A stretch of DNA of 64,000 bases from contig JAJPCT020000016.1 of the NCBI GenBank assembly GCA_021323375.2, forward strand, positions 62,001-126,000, in the 5' to 3' direction. This stretch comes from Candidatus Wolframiiraptor gerlachensis. GTDB lineage: Archaea > Thermoproteota > Nitrososphaeria_A > Caldarchaeales > Wolframiiraptoraceae. Made by a program: the position numbers and the translations under genes. Position 1 is the first letter of the stretch. Each line of letters begins with the position of its first letter. Positions 33,614-41,773 of this stretch are shown piece by piece. Under the pieces are notes generated by a model, which had not been told where the DNA came from, made no database searches, and worked only from the letters and a program-made list of their open reading frames with translations.

Positions 33614-34876
33614 ATGATAGGGCTCGCGCTCGCGGAGAGGGCCGAGGATGCTAAAAGGATTGCTGAGAGGCTGGTGAAGTCTCAGGAGTATAGGCTCGTC
33701 AAGTCATTCAGGCTTATTGAGATTGAGACAGAGATAGGCTATGTCTCTGTGGCCGCTAGGGAGGATGAGTTCGTCGAGAGAGGCGATGCGCTGGCGGCAT
33801 GTATGCATTATCCGCGTGCTGGCATAAGGTTCCTCGAGAATCTCCTAGAGTCCGAGGATCTCGTGAAGACTTTGATGAATCTCGACCTCTTCCTTTCCGG
33901 CGCTATAGTTGATTATGAGAGGGTTGTCTTGTTCAGGGATCATGTCGGCCATATGCCCCTAGCATATGCTAGACATGGTAGGTCGCTCATAGCGGCCTTG
34001 AGTAAGTCGGCGATCGGGTCGGCCGCGAGATCTCTTGAGCCGGGCCATATGCTGATCCTAGACCGCTCGGGTTCAAGACTTGTCAGATGGTATCATCCCG
34101 GAAGATGGGTGATGGGCGATCCGGGAAGGGAGCTTGCCGAGAGGCTGATGCACGTCTCCGAGAAGTATCTCCCGGACACGGTCTTCCTCGGGTTCTCCGG
34201 CGGGCTTGATAGCTCCATCCTCGCTCATCTAGCAGCTCGAGCTGGCAGGAATGTTAGGGGGATCGCCGTGGCCATGAGGGGAAGCCTTGATCATGCTTGG
34301 GCCCAAGAGACAGCTGAGATCCTAGAGATCGGGCTAGAGATCCTAGAGCCATGCGATGAGGAGCTCATGGATGTTGTGAGGCTCTTGTCGAGCCAACTCC
34401 CGGGAGCGGGGCTAATGGATCTCTCGATAGCATCCCTCATGCTTCTGGCCGCGAGGAGGGCTGGAGGTGTTCTTGTGGTCGGGCAGGGGGCTGACGAGCT
34501 TTTCGGGGGCTACTGGAGATATGAGAAGATGCTGCTTGAGCATGGTATCGAGAAGGCCGCCGAGATTATGAGCAGGGATGTTGAGAGGATTGGCGAGAGG
34601 AATTTGGAGAGGGATGAGCTTGCTGCAGCCCTCGCGGGCTCGCAGCTTCTCGCACCATATGTTGCTAGGCCCATCTATGAGGCCGCTCTCTCAATAAGCC
34701 CAGAACTTAAGCTAAGGATGCTGGATGGCAGGGTTGTCAGGAAGTGGATATTGAGAAGGGCTGCTGAGATCCTCGGGGTCCCGGGGAAGGTTCTCGAGAG
34801 GCCTAAGAAGGCCGCGCAATATAGCTCGGGAATTCAGAGGAGGCTGAGGAAGCTCCTAGCGGAGAAAAAATTGTAG
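33614..34876 (+). CDS. Asparagine synthase-like protein (PP-loop), degenerate glutaminase half
   Basis: The 420 residues from ATG 33614 end in an asparagine synthetase domain: the PP-loop FLGFSGGLDSSILAHLA near residue 190 and GQGADELFGGYWRYE. The N-terminal part keeps a glutamine-amidotransferase-like VVLFRDHVGHMPLAYARHG. It has no N-terminal catalytic Cys, so it probably uses ammonia or another amine. It could make asparagine or be an archaeal paralogue with another substrate. Confidence 0.75.
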   Translation: MIGLALAERAEDAKRIAERLVKSQEYRLVKSFRLIEIETEIGYVSVAAREDEFVERGDALAACMHYPRAGIRFLENLLESEDLVKTLMNLDLFLSGAIVDYERVVLFRDHVGHMPLAYARHGRSLIAALSKSAIGSAARSLEPGHMLILDRSGSRLVRWYHPGRWVMGDPGRELAERLMHVSEKYLPDTVFLGFSGGLDSSILAHLAARAGRNVRGIAVAMRGSLDHAWAQETAEILEIGLEILEPCDEELMDVVRLLSSQLPGAGLMDLSIASLMLLAARRAGGVLVVGQGADELFGGYWRYEKMLLEHGIEKAAEIMSRDVERIGERNLERDELAAALAGSQLLAPYVARPIYEAALSISPELKLRMLDGRVVRKWILRRAAEILGVPGKVLERPKKAAQYSSGIQRRLRKLLAEKKL

Positions 34877-35011
34877 TTGAGGGGGTTTTATGGCGGAGAC
34901 TCCTTCTCCTTCTTCTTTTTCGAGGATCCTCCACGGCAGCAGGGAGCCATGGCGATGGTCTCGCGGCGCCTAGTGTTAAGCGTTTTCCGGGCTGGGGTGC
35001 ATGGATAATAC

Positions 35012-35599
35012 GTGGATTATCTCCTAACTCTCTCGATGAGTGTGGATAATGGCTTGGCGGTAATCTATGATGCTGTCCTGAGGCTTAAGGGGCTTAAGAG
35101 GACTGGCTGGCTCGAGAGGGGGGTGAGGGGTGCGGAGAGCGTGGCTGCTCATAGCTATGCCGTCGCCCTTCTCTCGATGATCTTGGCGGATATCAAGGGG
35201 CTTGATGTTGAGGAGGCTGTGAGGATGGCGTTGATCCATGATCTGCCAGAGGCCTTTATTGGGGATCTTACGCCCGGCGAGAAGGAGAGGATGAGGGATT
35301 TCCAGGAGAGGGAGATGGGGGCCATCATGGAGATGGCCAAAGCCCTCCCAGGCAGGGCCTCGGAGAAGCTCATCAGGACGTGGAGACGGTATTCTGAGGG
35401 GTCAAGCGATGTGGCAAGGCTCGTCAGGGACGTAGATAAGCTTGAGATGGGGCTTCAAGCCCTAAGCTATATCAGGTCAGGATACTCTGGAGCATGGGAG
35501 ATCTATGAGTCCGCGTTGAGGGAGATTAGGGATCCGGAGCTCCGGGAGCTTTTAAGAAGGCTTGGCGAGCGCCAACTTAATACATCGCATGTCACATAG
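35012..35599 (+). CDS. HD-domain phosphohydrolase (YfbR/HDDC2-like nucleotidase)
   Basis: The 195 residues carry the HD set ESVAAHSYAVALLSM, MALIHDLPEAFIGDLTPGE and ARLVRDVDKLEMGLQA. This matches the 5'-deoxynucleotidase/HDDC2 family that hydrolyses dNMPs. The start is GTG at 35012; an ATG at 35036 is possible. It is 10 bp ahead of the PriL gene, linking nucleotide clean-up and replication priming in one operon. Confidence 0.82.
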   Translation: MDYLLTLSMSVDNGLAVIYDAVLRLKGLKRTGWLERGVRGAESVAAHSYAVALLSMILADIKGLDVEEAVRMALIHDLPEAFIGDLTPGEKERMRDFQEREMGAIMEMAKALPGRASEKLIRTWRRYSEGSSDVARLVRDVDKLEMGLQALSYIRSGYSGAWEIYESALREIRDPELRELLRRLGERQLNTSHVT

Positions 35600-35609
35600 T
35601 TAGTGCTGG

Positions 35610-36785
35610 ATGGCGGCTATCCGGGAGCTCTCCATAACGGCTAAGTATCCGTTCCTTCCTGAGGCCCGGGGGGAGCTTGCGAAATACGGGATAACTCTTG
35701 AGAGCTTCAGTGACCCGGCCTACCAGAAGGTCGTTGAGAGGGCGAAGAAAAGGATAATTGACGCGATAGAATATGGTGATGACATCAGCCCCTCGAGCAT
35801 CTCCGATGATGATTTTGTGGAGCTTGCATCATTTCCACTCTCAATAGCCATGATAGCCGCGATCGGTGATAAGAGGCTCGCGAGGAGGTTCGCGCTCGCA
35901 ACATCCTCTCTCGCGATCAAGCTCCTTGAATCCGAGGATCCCGAGTGGAGGGATGAGATAGTTCTCAGGATCGCGCAGGATGTCTTCGGCATGGATGTTA
36001 GGAGGGAGAACAGGGTTGTCGGCGGCATCACATACGACTACTCTCTGGGGCTCAAGGATTATCTGAGAGGAGCGCTGGCGTTCAATAGGCCCGAATGGAA
36101 GCTCGTGAACCGCGTCGTCGAGCGTGGCAGGGTCTTGGTAACAGCCCATGAGCTCATTAGGCTTCTAAAGGATCGTGTGATGGAGCATATCCTATCCCTC
36201 GTGGAGAGGGCTGGCAAGATCGGCGCTCTCCCCAACCCGGTTGAGGAGGCGATTAGGGAGATTAGGGAGAGGATGCCGGCCGCGATACAGCTCGAGCTCA
36301 CCACCGTTAAGAGCGGGCCCGAGACATGGCCGCCATGCATGAGGGCAATAGCAGACAAGCTCATGGCCGGCGAGAATATCAGCCACTTCGCGAACTTCGC
36401 CTTCGCAGCATTCCTCTCAAACATAGGATTTGAGCCACATGAGATAATCAGGTTCTACGCGAATAGGCCGGACTTCAACGAGAGGATCGCGAGGTATCAG
36501 GTCGAGCACATCGCCGGCCTCAGAGGCAGCAGGACAAAGTACATGACACCAAGCTGCAGCACTATGAAGACTAACGGCTTATGCGTGAAGGATGGCGCAT
36601 TATGCGGTGGGATCAGGAACCCATTAGCTTATTATAGGAGGGCGATTAGGAGGATGAGGAAGATTGATAAGGATAAGGCTGAGATGGGAGGAGAACGCGG
36701 AGAGGCTGGCGGCGAAGCTATCAGAGATTCTGGCTCCGATGGGAATACTCCCGGTGATCAACAGGTCTCAGGTAATCTTGGATGA
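35610..36785 (+). CDS. priL: DNA primase large subunit (PriL)
   Basis: This protein has an N-terminal helical domain (ITAKYPFLPEARGELAKYGI) and the C-terminal Fe-S domain. Four conserved cysteines lie in WPPCMRAIADKL, PSCSTMKTNGLC and ALCGG. FANFAFAAFLSNIGF and HIAGLRGSRTKYM are typical. It partners PriS, encoded 20 kb away. The last 40 residues (after KIDKDK) overlap the next gene by 121 bp and look like out-of-frame translation of it, so the native C-terminus may be shorter. Confidence 0.93.
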   Translation: MAAIRELSITAKYPFLPEARGELAKYGITLESFSDPAYQKVVERAKKRIIDAIEYGDDISPSSISDDDFVELASFPLSIAMIAAIGDKRLARRFALATSSLAIKLLESEDPEWRDEIVLRIAQDVFGMDVRRENRVVGGITYDYSLGLKDYLRGALAFNRPEWKLVNRVVERGRVLVTAHELIRLLKDRVMEHILSLVERAGKIGALPNPVEEAIREIRERMPAAIQLELTTVKSGPETWPPCMRAIADKLMAGENISHFANFAFAAFLSNIGFEPHEIIRFYANRPDFNERIARYQVEHIAGLRGSRTKYMTPSCSTMKTNGLCVKDGALCGGIRNPLAYYRRAIRRMRKIDKDKAEMGGERGEAGGEAIRDSGSDGNTPGDQQVSGNLG

Positions 36786-37032
36786 TGATCTCGCTTATAG
36801 GTCACTAAGAATCGAGGAGATGGTCGAGCTCGCGGCGAGGACACTATTGGAGCTCGGGATAAGATTCCGCGGAATCACTGCCTCCGATAGAGAGATCATA
36901 ATCGAGGATGAGGAGCCGGAGAGGAGGGGGAGCCGCGGGCCGGGCTTCTTCATCTGTCCCCACTGCGGCTTCATAACACCATACGAGGAGGAGTATTGGA
37001 ATCACTTGAAGATTCATTATATCGGGGTCTAG
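36664..37032 (+). CDS. C2H2-type zinc-finger protein (122 aa)
   Basis: The frame from TTG at 36664 gives MIRIRLRWEENAERLAAKLS and a compact alpha/beta domain. A C-terminal zinc finger follows: FICPHCGFITPYEEEYWNHL, then KIHYIGV (two Cys, two His). It overlaps the 3' end of priL by 121 bp in another frame. A later start would remove conserved-looking sequence. A DNA-binding or primase-accessory role is a guess. Confidence 0.6.
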   Translation: MIRIRLRWEENAERLAAKLSEILAPMGILPVINRSQVILDDDLAYRSLRIEEMVELAARTLLELGIRFRGITASDREIIIEDEEPERRGSRGPGFFICPHCGFITPYEEEYWNHLKIHYIGV

Positions 37033-37529
37033 GGCCGTTTAAAGCCTGCGATGAGCCTCTTCCAGTAATCCCAGTCCACGAGCCCATAAACCCCCTTAAC
37101 CACGTTCTCGTCTATAGCGGCGGCAGCCATCTCGCCGAGCTTATCAATTGCGATGTTCGCAATTATTCTGAATGGGAGGCCGGCCGTCTTCGCTGCATAA
37201 ATAGCCACCGATGTGCATGATTTGACAAGATCCCAGTTCACTGCGCCAGCCTCCCCTCTAATCACCTCCACTAGGCCCCCGAGATCTGTGAAATAATCCC
37301 TCAAGTCCTTCTCCATATCGGGCACGCTTACAAGGGTATTTCTAGCCAGACTTAGAATCCTGTGAGCCGAGGCCTCCGCACGCGCTATCCTCCAAGTTAT
37401 CGAGATGATCCTCGAGAGGGAGATCGCGTCTTCAAGTTTCCTGATCCGCTCCTCGAGCTCCTGGAGCTTTCCCGAGATCTCCTCGAGAAGCCTCCTGACC
37501 TCCTCGAGAAGCCTCTCCTCGGATGCCAA
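37029..37529 (-). CDS. Coiled-coil hypothetical protein (166 aa)
   Basis: An N-terminal coiled coil (LLEEVRRLLEEISGKLQELE ... RIRKLEDAI) is followed by a helical domain with ITWRIARAEASAHRILSLA and NWDLVKSCTSVAIYAAKTAG. No known signature was recognised. It lies 4 bp after the SufBD-like gene on the same strand and may be cotranscribed with the Suf genes. Confidence 0.6.
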   Translation of the reverse strand: MASEERLLEEVRRLLEEISGKLQELEERIRKLEDAISLSRIISITWRIARAEASAHRILSLARNTLVSVPDMEKDLRDYFTDLGGLVEVIRGEAGAVNWDLVKSCTSVAIYAAKTAGLPFRIIANIAIDKLGEMAAAAIDENVVKGVYGLVDWDYWKRLIAGFKRP

Positions 37530-37533
37530 GCCC

Positions 37534-38739
37534 CTAGAATCCCTTGACCGCGAGGTCTATAATCTTTTTGATCGATTCCTCGAGGAAGCTTGGGAGGTTG
37601 AGGGGGGATACGTCTAGGAAGCCCCTGACTATCAGGGACTCAGCCTCCTCTCTCGAGAAGCCCCTTGACATGAGGTATATTAGCTGGTCCTCGGAGATCC
37701 TGCCTATCGCCGCCTCATGAGTCAGCGACGCGTTCATTCTTCTCGAGATCAGCTCCGGTATAGTGTATATCTCCGCCTCGTCAGAGAGCATTAGGCCCCT
37801 GCAGCTTATGTGACCGCGGCCATCATCCGCCTCACACTCTATCCTTCCACGCATGGTGAGCTTGGCCCTATTCAAGGCGACCGCGCTCGTGGTCAGCTCA
37901 GCTCTCCCACCCCTCCCCGCTATCAAGCAATCGCCACCCATATCCATCCTCGAAGAGCCGTCAAGATAGATGATATTACTCATGGATATCACCGCACTCC
38001 CTCCCTCAAGCCTCGCAGACGGCTTTGACTGGAAGCTACCAACAGAGCCGAGGAGGACATAGTTGTAGGATACCATCGCGCCCTCCTCGAGCACTATGCC
38101 GGTCCTCGGCCTTACGTGGAAGCTCGGCCCCCATCTATGAATCATTGTATAATTCAGCTTCGCGCCCTGCCTGACGAATATCTCTGTTACACCAATATGG
38201 AGCCCCCTCTGATCATGCCTCCTCATCGTGCAGCCCGTGATTATACATGCCTCAGAGCCCGGCTCAGCAACTATGAGGTTGTGAACGCTCTGGATTATCC
38301 CGGGCGAGTAGGAGAAGAAGCATGCCTGAATCGGCATGTGAAGCCTCCTACCCTCAAGTATCCTGAGGAAGAACCCGCTCGGCGGCTTCAAGGCATTATA
38401 TGCGGTATATTTGTCAGTATATGGGCTTACAAGGCTCCAGAAGTGATCCCGAGCCCATGGATACCTCTCAAAAGCCTCCTGTATTGGCATGAGCTCTATA
38501 TCTCCTTGGAACTGCTTCTGGACAGCCCTATACGCGATCTCATGATCGATCTGGAGGAATGTTGTGAGGGATGATGCTCTCCCCAGATCCACCCCAACCT
38601 CGAGGCTCCTCCTCCTAACATCCTCATCAACCTCGATCCTCTCTTTGGACTCCTGCTCGAACTCCTCAAGATCTAGATCCTCGCCATATTCAGCCGGCTT
38701 GCTAAGAGCCTCTCTCAGCCGCCTCTCATTAACCTGCAT
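37534..38739 (-). CDS. SufB/SufD-family Fe-S cluster assembly protein
   Basis: This 401-residue right-handed beta-helix protein has the family C-terminus: GHISCRGLMLSDEAEIYTIP, LTHEAAIGRISEDQLIYLMS and RGFSREEAESLIVRGFLD. Residues 100-250 form the repeated core (YTMIHRWGPSFHVRPRTG). It acts with the SufC ATPase as scaffold for Fe-S clusters. Only one SufB/D homologue is present, so it could act as a homodimer with SufC. Its start overlaps the sufC end by 25 bp. Confidence 0.87.
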   Translation of the reverse strand: MQVNERRLREALSKPAEYGEDLDLEEFEQESKERIEVDEDVRRRSLEVGVDLGRASSLTTFLQIDHEIAYRAVQKQFQGDIELMPIQEAFERYPWARDHFWSLVSPYTDKYTAYNALKPPSGFFLRILEGRRLHMPIQACFFSYSPGIIQSVHNLIVAEPGSEACIITGCTMRRHDQRGLHIGVTEIFVRQGAKLNYTMIHRWGPSFHVRPRTGIVLEEGAMVSYNYVLLGSVGSFQSKPSARLEGGSAVISMSNIIYLDGSSRMDMGGDCLIAGRGGRAELTTSAVALNRAKLTMRGRIECEADDGRGHISCRGLMLSDEAEIYTIPELISRRMNASLTHEAAIGRISEDQLIYLMSRGFSREEAESLIVRGFLDVSPLNLPSFLEESIKKIIDLAVKGF

Positions 38740-39461
38740 CTCTCACACCACCTATATCCATCCCTTATTATCCTGTTGAGTACCTGATCTGGATCCCCTT
38801 CACATGCTATCACGCCATCTATGAGGACATGCGCCTTCACGGGCTTCAGATGCCTGAGAATATAGCCATGATGTGTTATTATCAGGGCGGATCTACCCCT
38901 CAAGTTCTCCGAGAGGAATCTCCCAATCAACTCGAGATTCTCCACATCAACACCCGAGTCCGGCTCATCAAGGATTATTAGCCTCGGGTTTGATGCTAGC
39001 GTCTGTGCAAGCTCGCACCTCTTAATCTCCCCGCCCGAGAAGCCTACATTCACATACCGGTTCAGGTGCTCCTGTGATATGTTGAGCCTATCAACTATCT
39101 CGAGGAATCTCTCGCCGACGCCGTTCTCGGACGCTATTCTTGCGAGGAGGTCCTTCAGCTTTACCCCATGGAGCTTTGGCGGGTTCTGAAATGCTATGCT
39201 TATCCCCATTCTAGCCCTCTCATCTATCGGCTTCTCCGTTATGTCTTGGCCGTCGAATATTATCCTCCCGCTGACTATCCTGTAATCCGGGTGCCCGATT
39301 ATGGCCATCGCGAGCGTCGACTTCCCGGAGCCATTCGGCCCGAAGATCGCGTGAATCTCGCCATCACCGACCTCGAGGCTCACGCCCTTAAGTATCAGCC
39401 TATCCCTCACAGCGACGTGAAGATTCTCTATCCTGAGCAGGGCACACCACCTCTGAACCAC
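38715..39461 (-). CDS. sufC: SufC ATPase of the Fe-S assembly system
   Basis: This ABC ATPase has Walker A FGPNGSGKSTLA, Q-loop FQNPPKLHGV, signature VGFSGGEIKRCELA, Walker B LIILDEPDSGVD and the SufC-typical LIITHHGYILRHL. The annotated GTG (39461) adds seven residues before the usual first strand. A CTG at 39440 (LLRIENLHV) has GAGGTGGT placed 5-6 bases ahead, making it a plausible non-canonical start. Confidence 0.92.
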   Translation of the reverse strand: MVQRWCALLRIENLHVAVRDRLILKGVSLEVGDGEIHAIFGPNGSGKSTLAMAIIGHPDYRIVSGRIIFDGQDITEKPIDERARMGISIAFQNPPKLHGVKLKDLLARIASENGVGERFLEIVDRLNISQEHLNRYVNVGFSGGEIKRCELAQTLASNPRLIILDEPDSGVDVENLELIGRFLSENLRGRSALIITHHGYILRHLKPVKAHVLIDGVIACEGDPDQVLNRIIRDGYRWCERCRLMRGG

Positions 39462-39462
39462 T

Positions 39463-39831
39463 TTACGCGATCTTGAAGAGGAGCCAGCCCCTCCCGATGT
39501 TTATCATTGCATATCTTCCTCTTAACCTTGAGCCCATGCAATCGAAGACTATCTTCTTATCTTTTTCATATTCTACGAGCTTAAATTCACCCTTATCCCA
39601 AATCTTCACTAATCCAGCTCCGTAGCCTTCTTTTATTTCTCCCTCGAAATCCGCATACCAAAGCTCATGATCGGGCTGAGGAATTCCAAGCCTTTTTACT
39701 CCCTGCATAGTGGGAAGCTCTTTTCTGAAAGCCCAGGATTTCAGCACACCATCTATCTCGAGTCTGAGATCGTAGTGAAGCCCCGCACGCTTCGCATGAT
39801 GCTCATGTACGACGAATATTGACATAATCAT
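39463..39831 (-). CDS. LigD-type 3'-phosphoesterase domain protein
   Basis: This 122-residue single-domain protein carries FVVHEHHAKRAGLHYDLRLE, the His/Arg/Asp metal centre of the phosphoesterase module of bacterial LigD. KSWAFRKELP, GIPQPDHELWYADFEGEI and GYGAGLVKIWDKGEF follow. Stand-alone archaeal versions trim 3'-phosphates or ribonucleotides from DNA ends. The gene is more AT-rich than its neighbours and no Ku or ligase is adjacent. It may have come by transfer together with the ClC gene. Confidence 0.9.
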   Translation of the reverse strand: MIMSIFVVHEHHAKRAGLHYDLRLEIDGVLKSWAFRKELPTMQGVKRLGIPQPDHELWYADFEGEIKEGYGAGLVKIWDKGEFKLVEYEKDKKIVFDCMGSRLRGRYAMINIGRGWLLFKIA

Positions 39832-39910
39832 TACTTAAAACATCGAGGGGTTTAAATGTATGGGGAGGCTAGCTCTTGATTAAAGTGAAAGCTCCAAATA
39901 CCGTTTTTGA

Positions 39911-41728
39911 ATGGACTATTTTCCAGAAATGTTGCCGTTCTCGGTATATGTTGGAAAGCTTGAGAATGGATTCCGAGCTATAGTTGCTCGTCATTACTTC
40001 AGGAAATGGCTTCCATTATCGGTCATAATAGGCATAGCTGCAGGATTCTCAGCAATAGCCTTCCATGAAATGGTTAAGCATGCGACGGCCGCCCTATTGG
40101 TAGGAGTCGCGGGATATCATCCGCCAGCTCCCGTTGGAGAGGGAGAAACCTTATTTAAGTTTCCAGAAACACCTTATCTAATCCCGCTAATCACCTGTAT
40201 CGGAGGCCTGATCAGTGGTCTTCTAGTCCACTTGTTTGTTCCAGAAGCTGAGGGTGATGGATTTGATGCTGCAATCGACGCATTTCATAATAAGAGAGGC
40301 GAGGTTAGGGCGCGGGTTCCATTCATTAAGATGTTAGCGTCAGCAATTACGCTGGGCTCGGGTGGAAGCGCCGGGAGAGAGGGGCCTATTGCGCTTACCT
40401 CGGCTGGAGTCGCATCTATTGTTGGAAAAATCTTTAAGCTTAGTGAGAAGGACAGAAGGATAGCTGTTGTGGCGGGGATTGGGTCTGGTATAGGCGCGAT
40501 TTTTAAAGCACCTTTCGGAGGTGCAATCCTCGCAGCCGAGATCCTTTATCTACGCGATTTTGAAATCGAGGCTCTTGTGCCATCGTTTATAGCATCAGTA
40601 GTTGCCTATAGTATTTTCTCGATGGTCTATGGGTGGCAGCCGATCTTCGGGGGTGGAGGTCAATATATCTTCAAGGATCCCCTGAGCCTCGTATATTATG
40701 CCTTTCTAGGGGTTCTATGCGGGCTGCTAGGGATACTCTACGTAAAATCGTTCTATGGTGTGAAAAGTCTCTTCGATAGATGGAGGATCCCGAAAGTCTT
40801 CAAACCCGCGGTTGGCGGGCTTCTCCTTGGGATTATTGGGATCTGGGTTCCACATGTCCTCGGAACAGGCTATGGATGGCTTCAAAAAGTAATTTTAGGA
40901 GACTTCTCGGCTATGACGCTGAGTCTAATCATCGCAATAATATTCTTGAAGATAATTGCAACCGCCCTTACAGTAGGCTCAGGTGGAAGCGGGGGAGTAT
41001 TTGCTCCCGCTTTGGTGATAGGTGGAATGACCGGAGCTGCGACTTGGTTAATCTTCCACTCGCTAGGAGTAATTCCTGAAGCTTCTCCAGCGCCTTACGT
41101 TATCGTTGGAATGATGGCTTTCTTTGGCGGGGTTGGAAAAGTCCCGATAGCAGTTATCCTAATGGTTAGCGAGATGACTGGAACCTACAGCTTAATCGTT
41201 CCATCAATGCTCTCGACAGCGATAGCATACGTGATAACAGGAGATAACACAATTTACATTAGCCAAGTTCCGACGAGAGCTGACTCGCCCGCTCACATGA
41301 CCGAGTATTCAATTCCACTTTTCATGAAGATAAGGGTTAGAGACGCCATGACTAGGAGGGTCGTAACGGTCTCTCCCGAGGATCCTGTTATGAAGGCGGC
41401 GGAGCTTATGACGAAATATGAGATTAGAGGATTACCGGTCGTGAAGGATGGGATCCTAGAAGGGATAATAACTCTTTCAGATATCCTAAGGCTTCCAGCC
41501 GATAAGAGAGATTATGTGAAAGTTGGAGATGTGATGTCAAAAGATGTCATCGTGACCTATCCTAATGAATCCCTCTTAGAGGCATTTGAGAAAATGATTC
41601 ATTATCAGGTCGGCAGGCTTCCGGTAGTTGAGTCCCCGAAGTCTAGAAAGCTTATCGGGATAATCACGAGAGGCGATATTGGAAGAGTCTACGAGCTTAG
41701 AATGAGAGAGGTTGTGGCTGAGAGATAA
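39911..41728 (+). CDS. ClC-family chloride channel/transporter with tandem CBS domains
   Basis: The 605 residues carry the ClC anion-site motifs GSGGSAGREGPIALT, IGAIFKAPFGGAILAAE and GSGGSGGVFAPALVIGG in a membrane domain of about 440 residues. Two CBS domains (about 470-600) follow: VRDAMTRRVVTVSPEDPVMK and VGDVMSKDVIVTYPNESLLE. They probably bind adenine nucleotides. Base composition is AT-richer than the flanking metabolic genes. The proton-coupling glutamate position was not resolved, so channel versus exchanger is open. Confidence 0.92.
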   Translation: MDYFPEMLPFSVYVGKLENGFRAIVARHYFRKWLPLSVIIGIAAGFSAIAFHEMVKHATAALLVGVAGYHPPAPVGEGETLFKFPETPYLIPLITCIGGLISGLLVHLFVPEAEGDGFDAAIDAFHNKRGEVRARVPFIKMLASAITLGSGGSAGREGPIALTSAGVASIVGKIFKLSEKDRRIAVVAGIGSGIGAIFKAPFGGAILAAEILYLRDFEIEALVPSFIASVVAYSIFSMVYGWQPIFGGGGQYIFKDPLSLVYYAFLGVLCGLLGILYVKSFYGVKSLFDRWRIPKVFKPAVGGLLLGIIGIWVPHVLGTGYGWLQKVILGDFSAMTLSLIIAIIFLKIIATALTVGSGGSGGVFAPALVIGGMTGAATWLIFHSLGVIPEASPAPYVIVGMMAFFGGVGKVPIAVILMVSEMTGTYSLIVPSMLSTAIAYVITGDNTIYISQVPTRADSPAHMTEYSIPLFMKIRVRDAMTRRVVTVSPEDPVMKAAELMTKYEIRGLPVVKDGILEGIITLSDILRLPADKRDYVKVGDVMSKDVIVTYPNESLLEAFEKMIHYQVGRLPVVESPKSRKLIGIITRGDIGRVYELRMREVVAER

Positions 41729-41773
41729 TACCGTATCACCTATATATCATCGCTAGGTGTAAGTAATTGGAGA

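Noticed and set aside
34892-34954. 20-codon reverse-strand Lys-rich frame beginning MAPCCRGGSSKKKK
   Set aside because: Too short, and the region may equally be leader or spacer; no homologue recalled.
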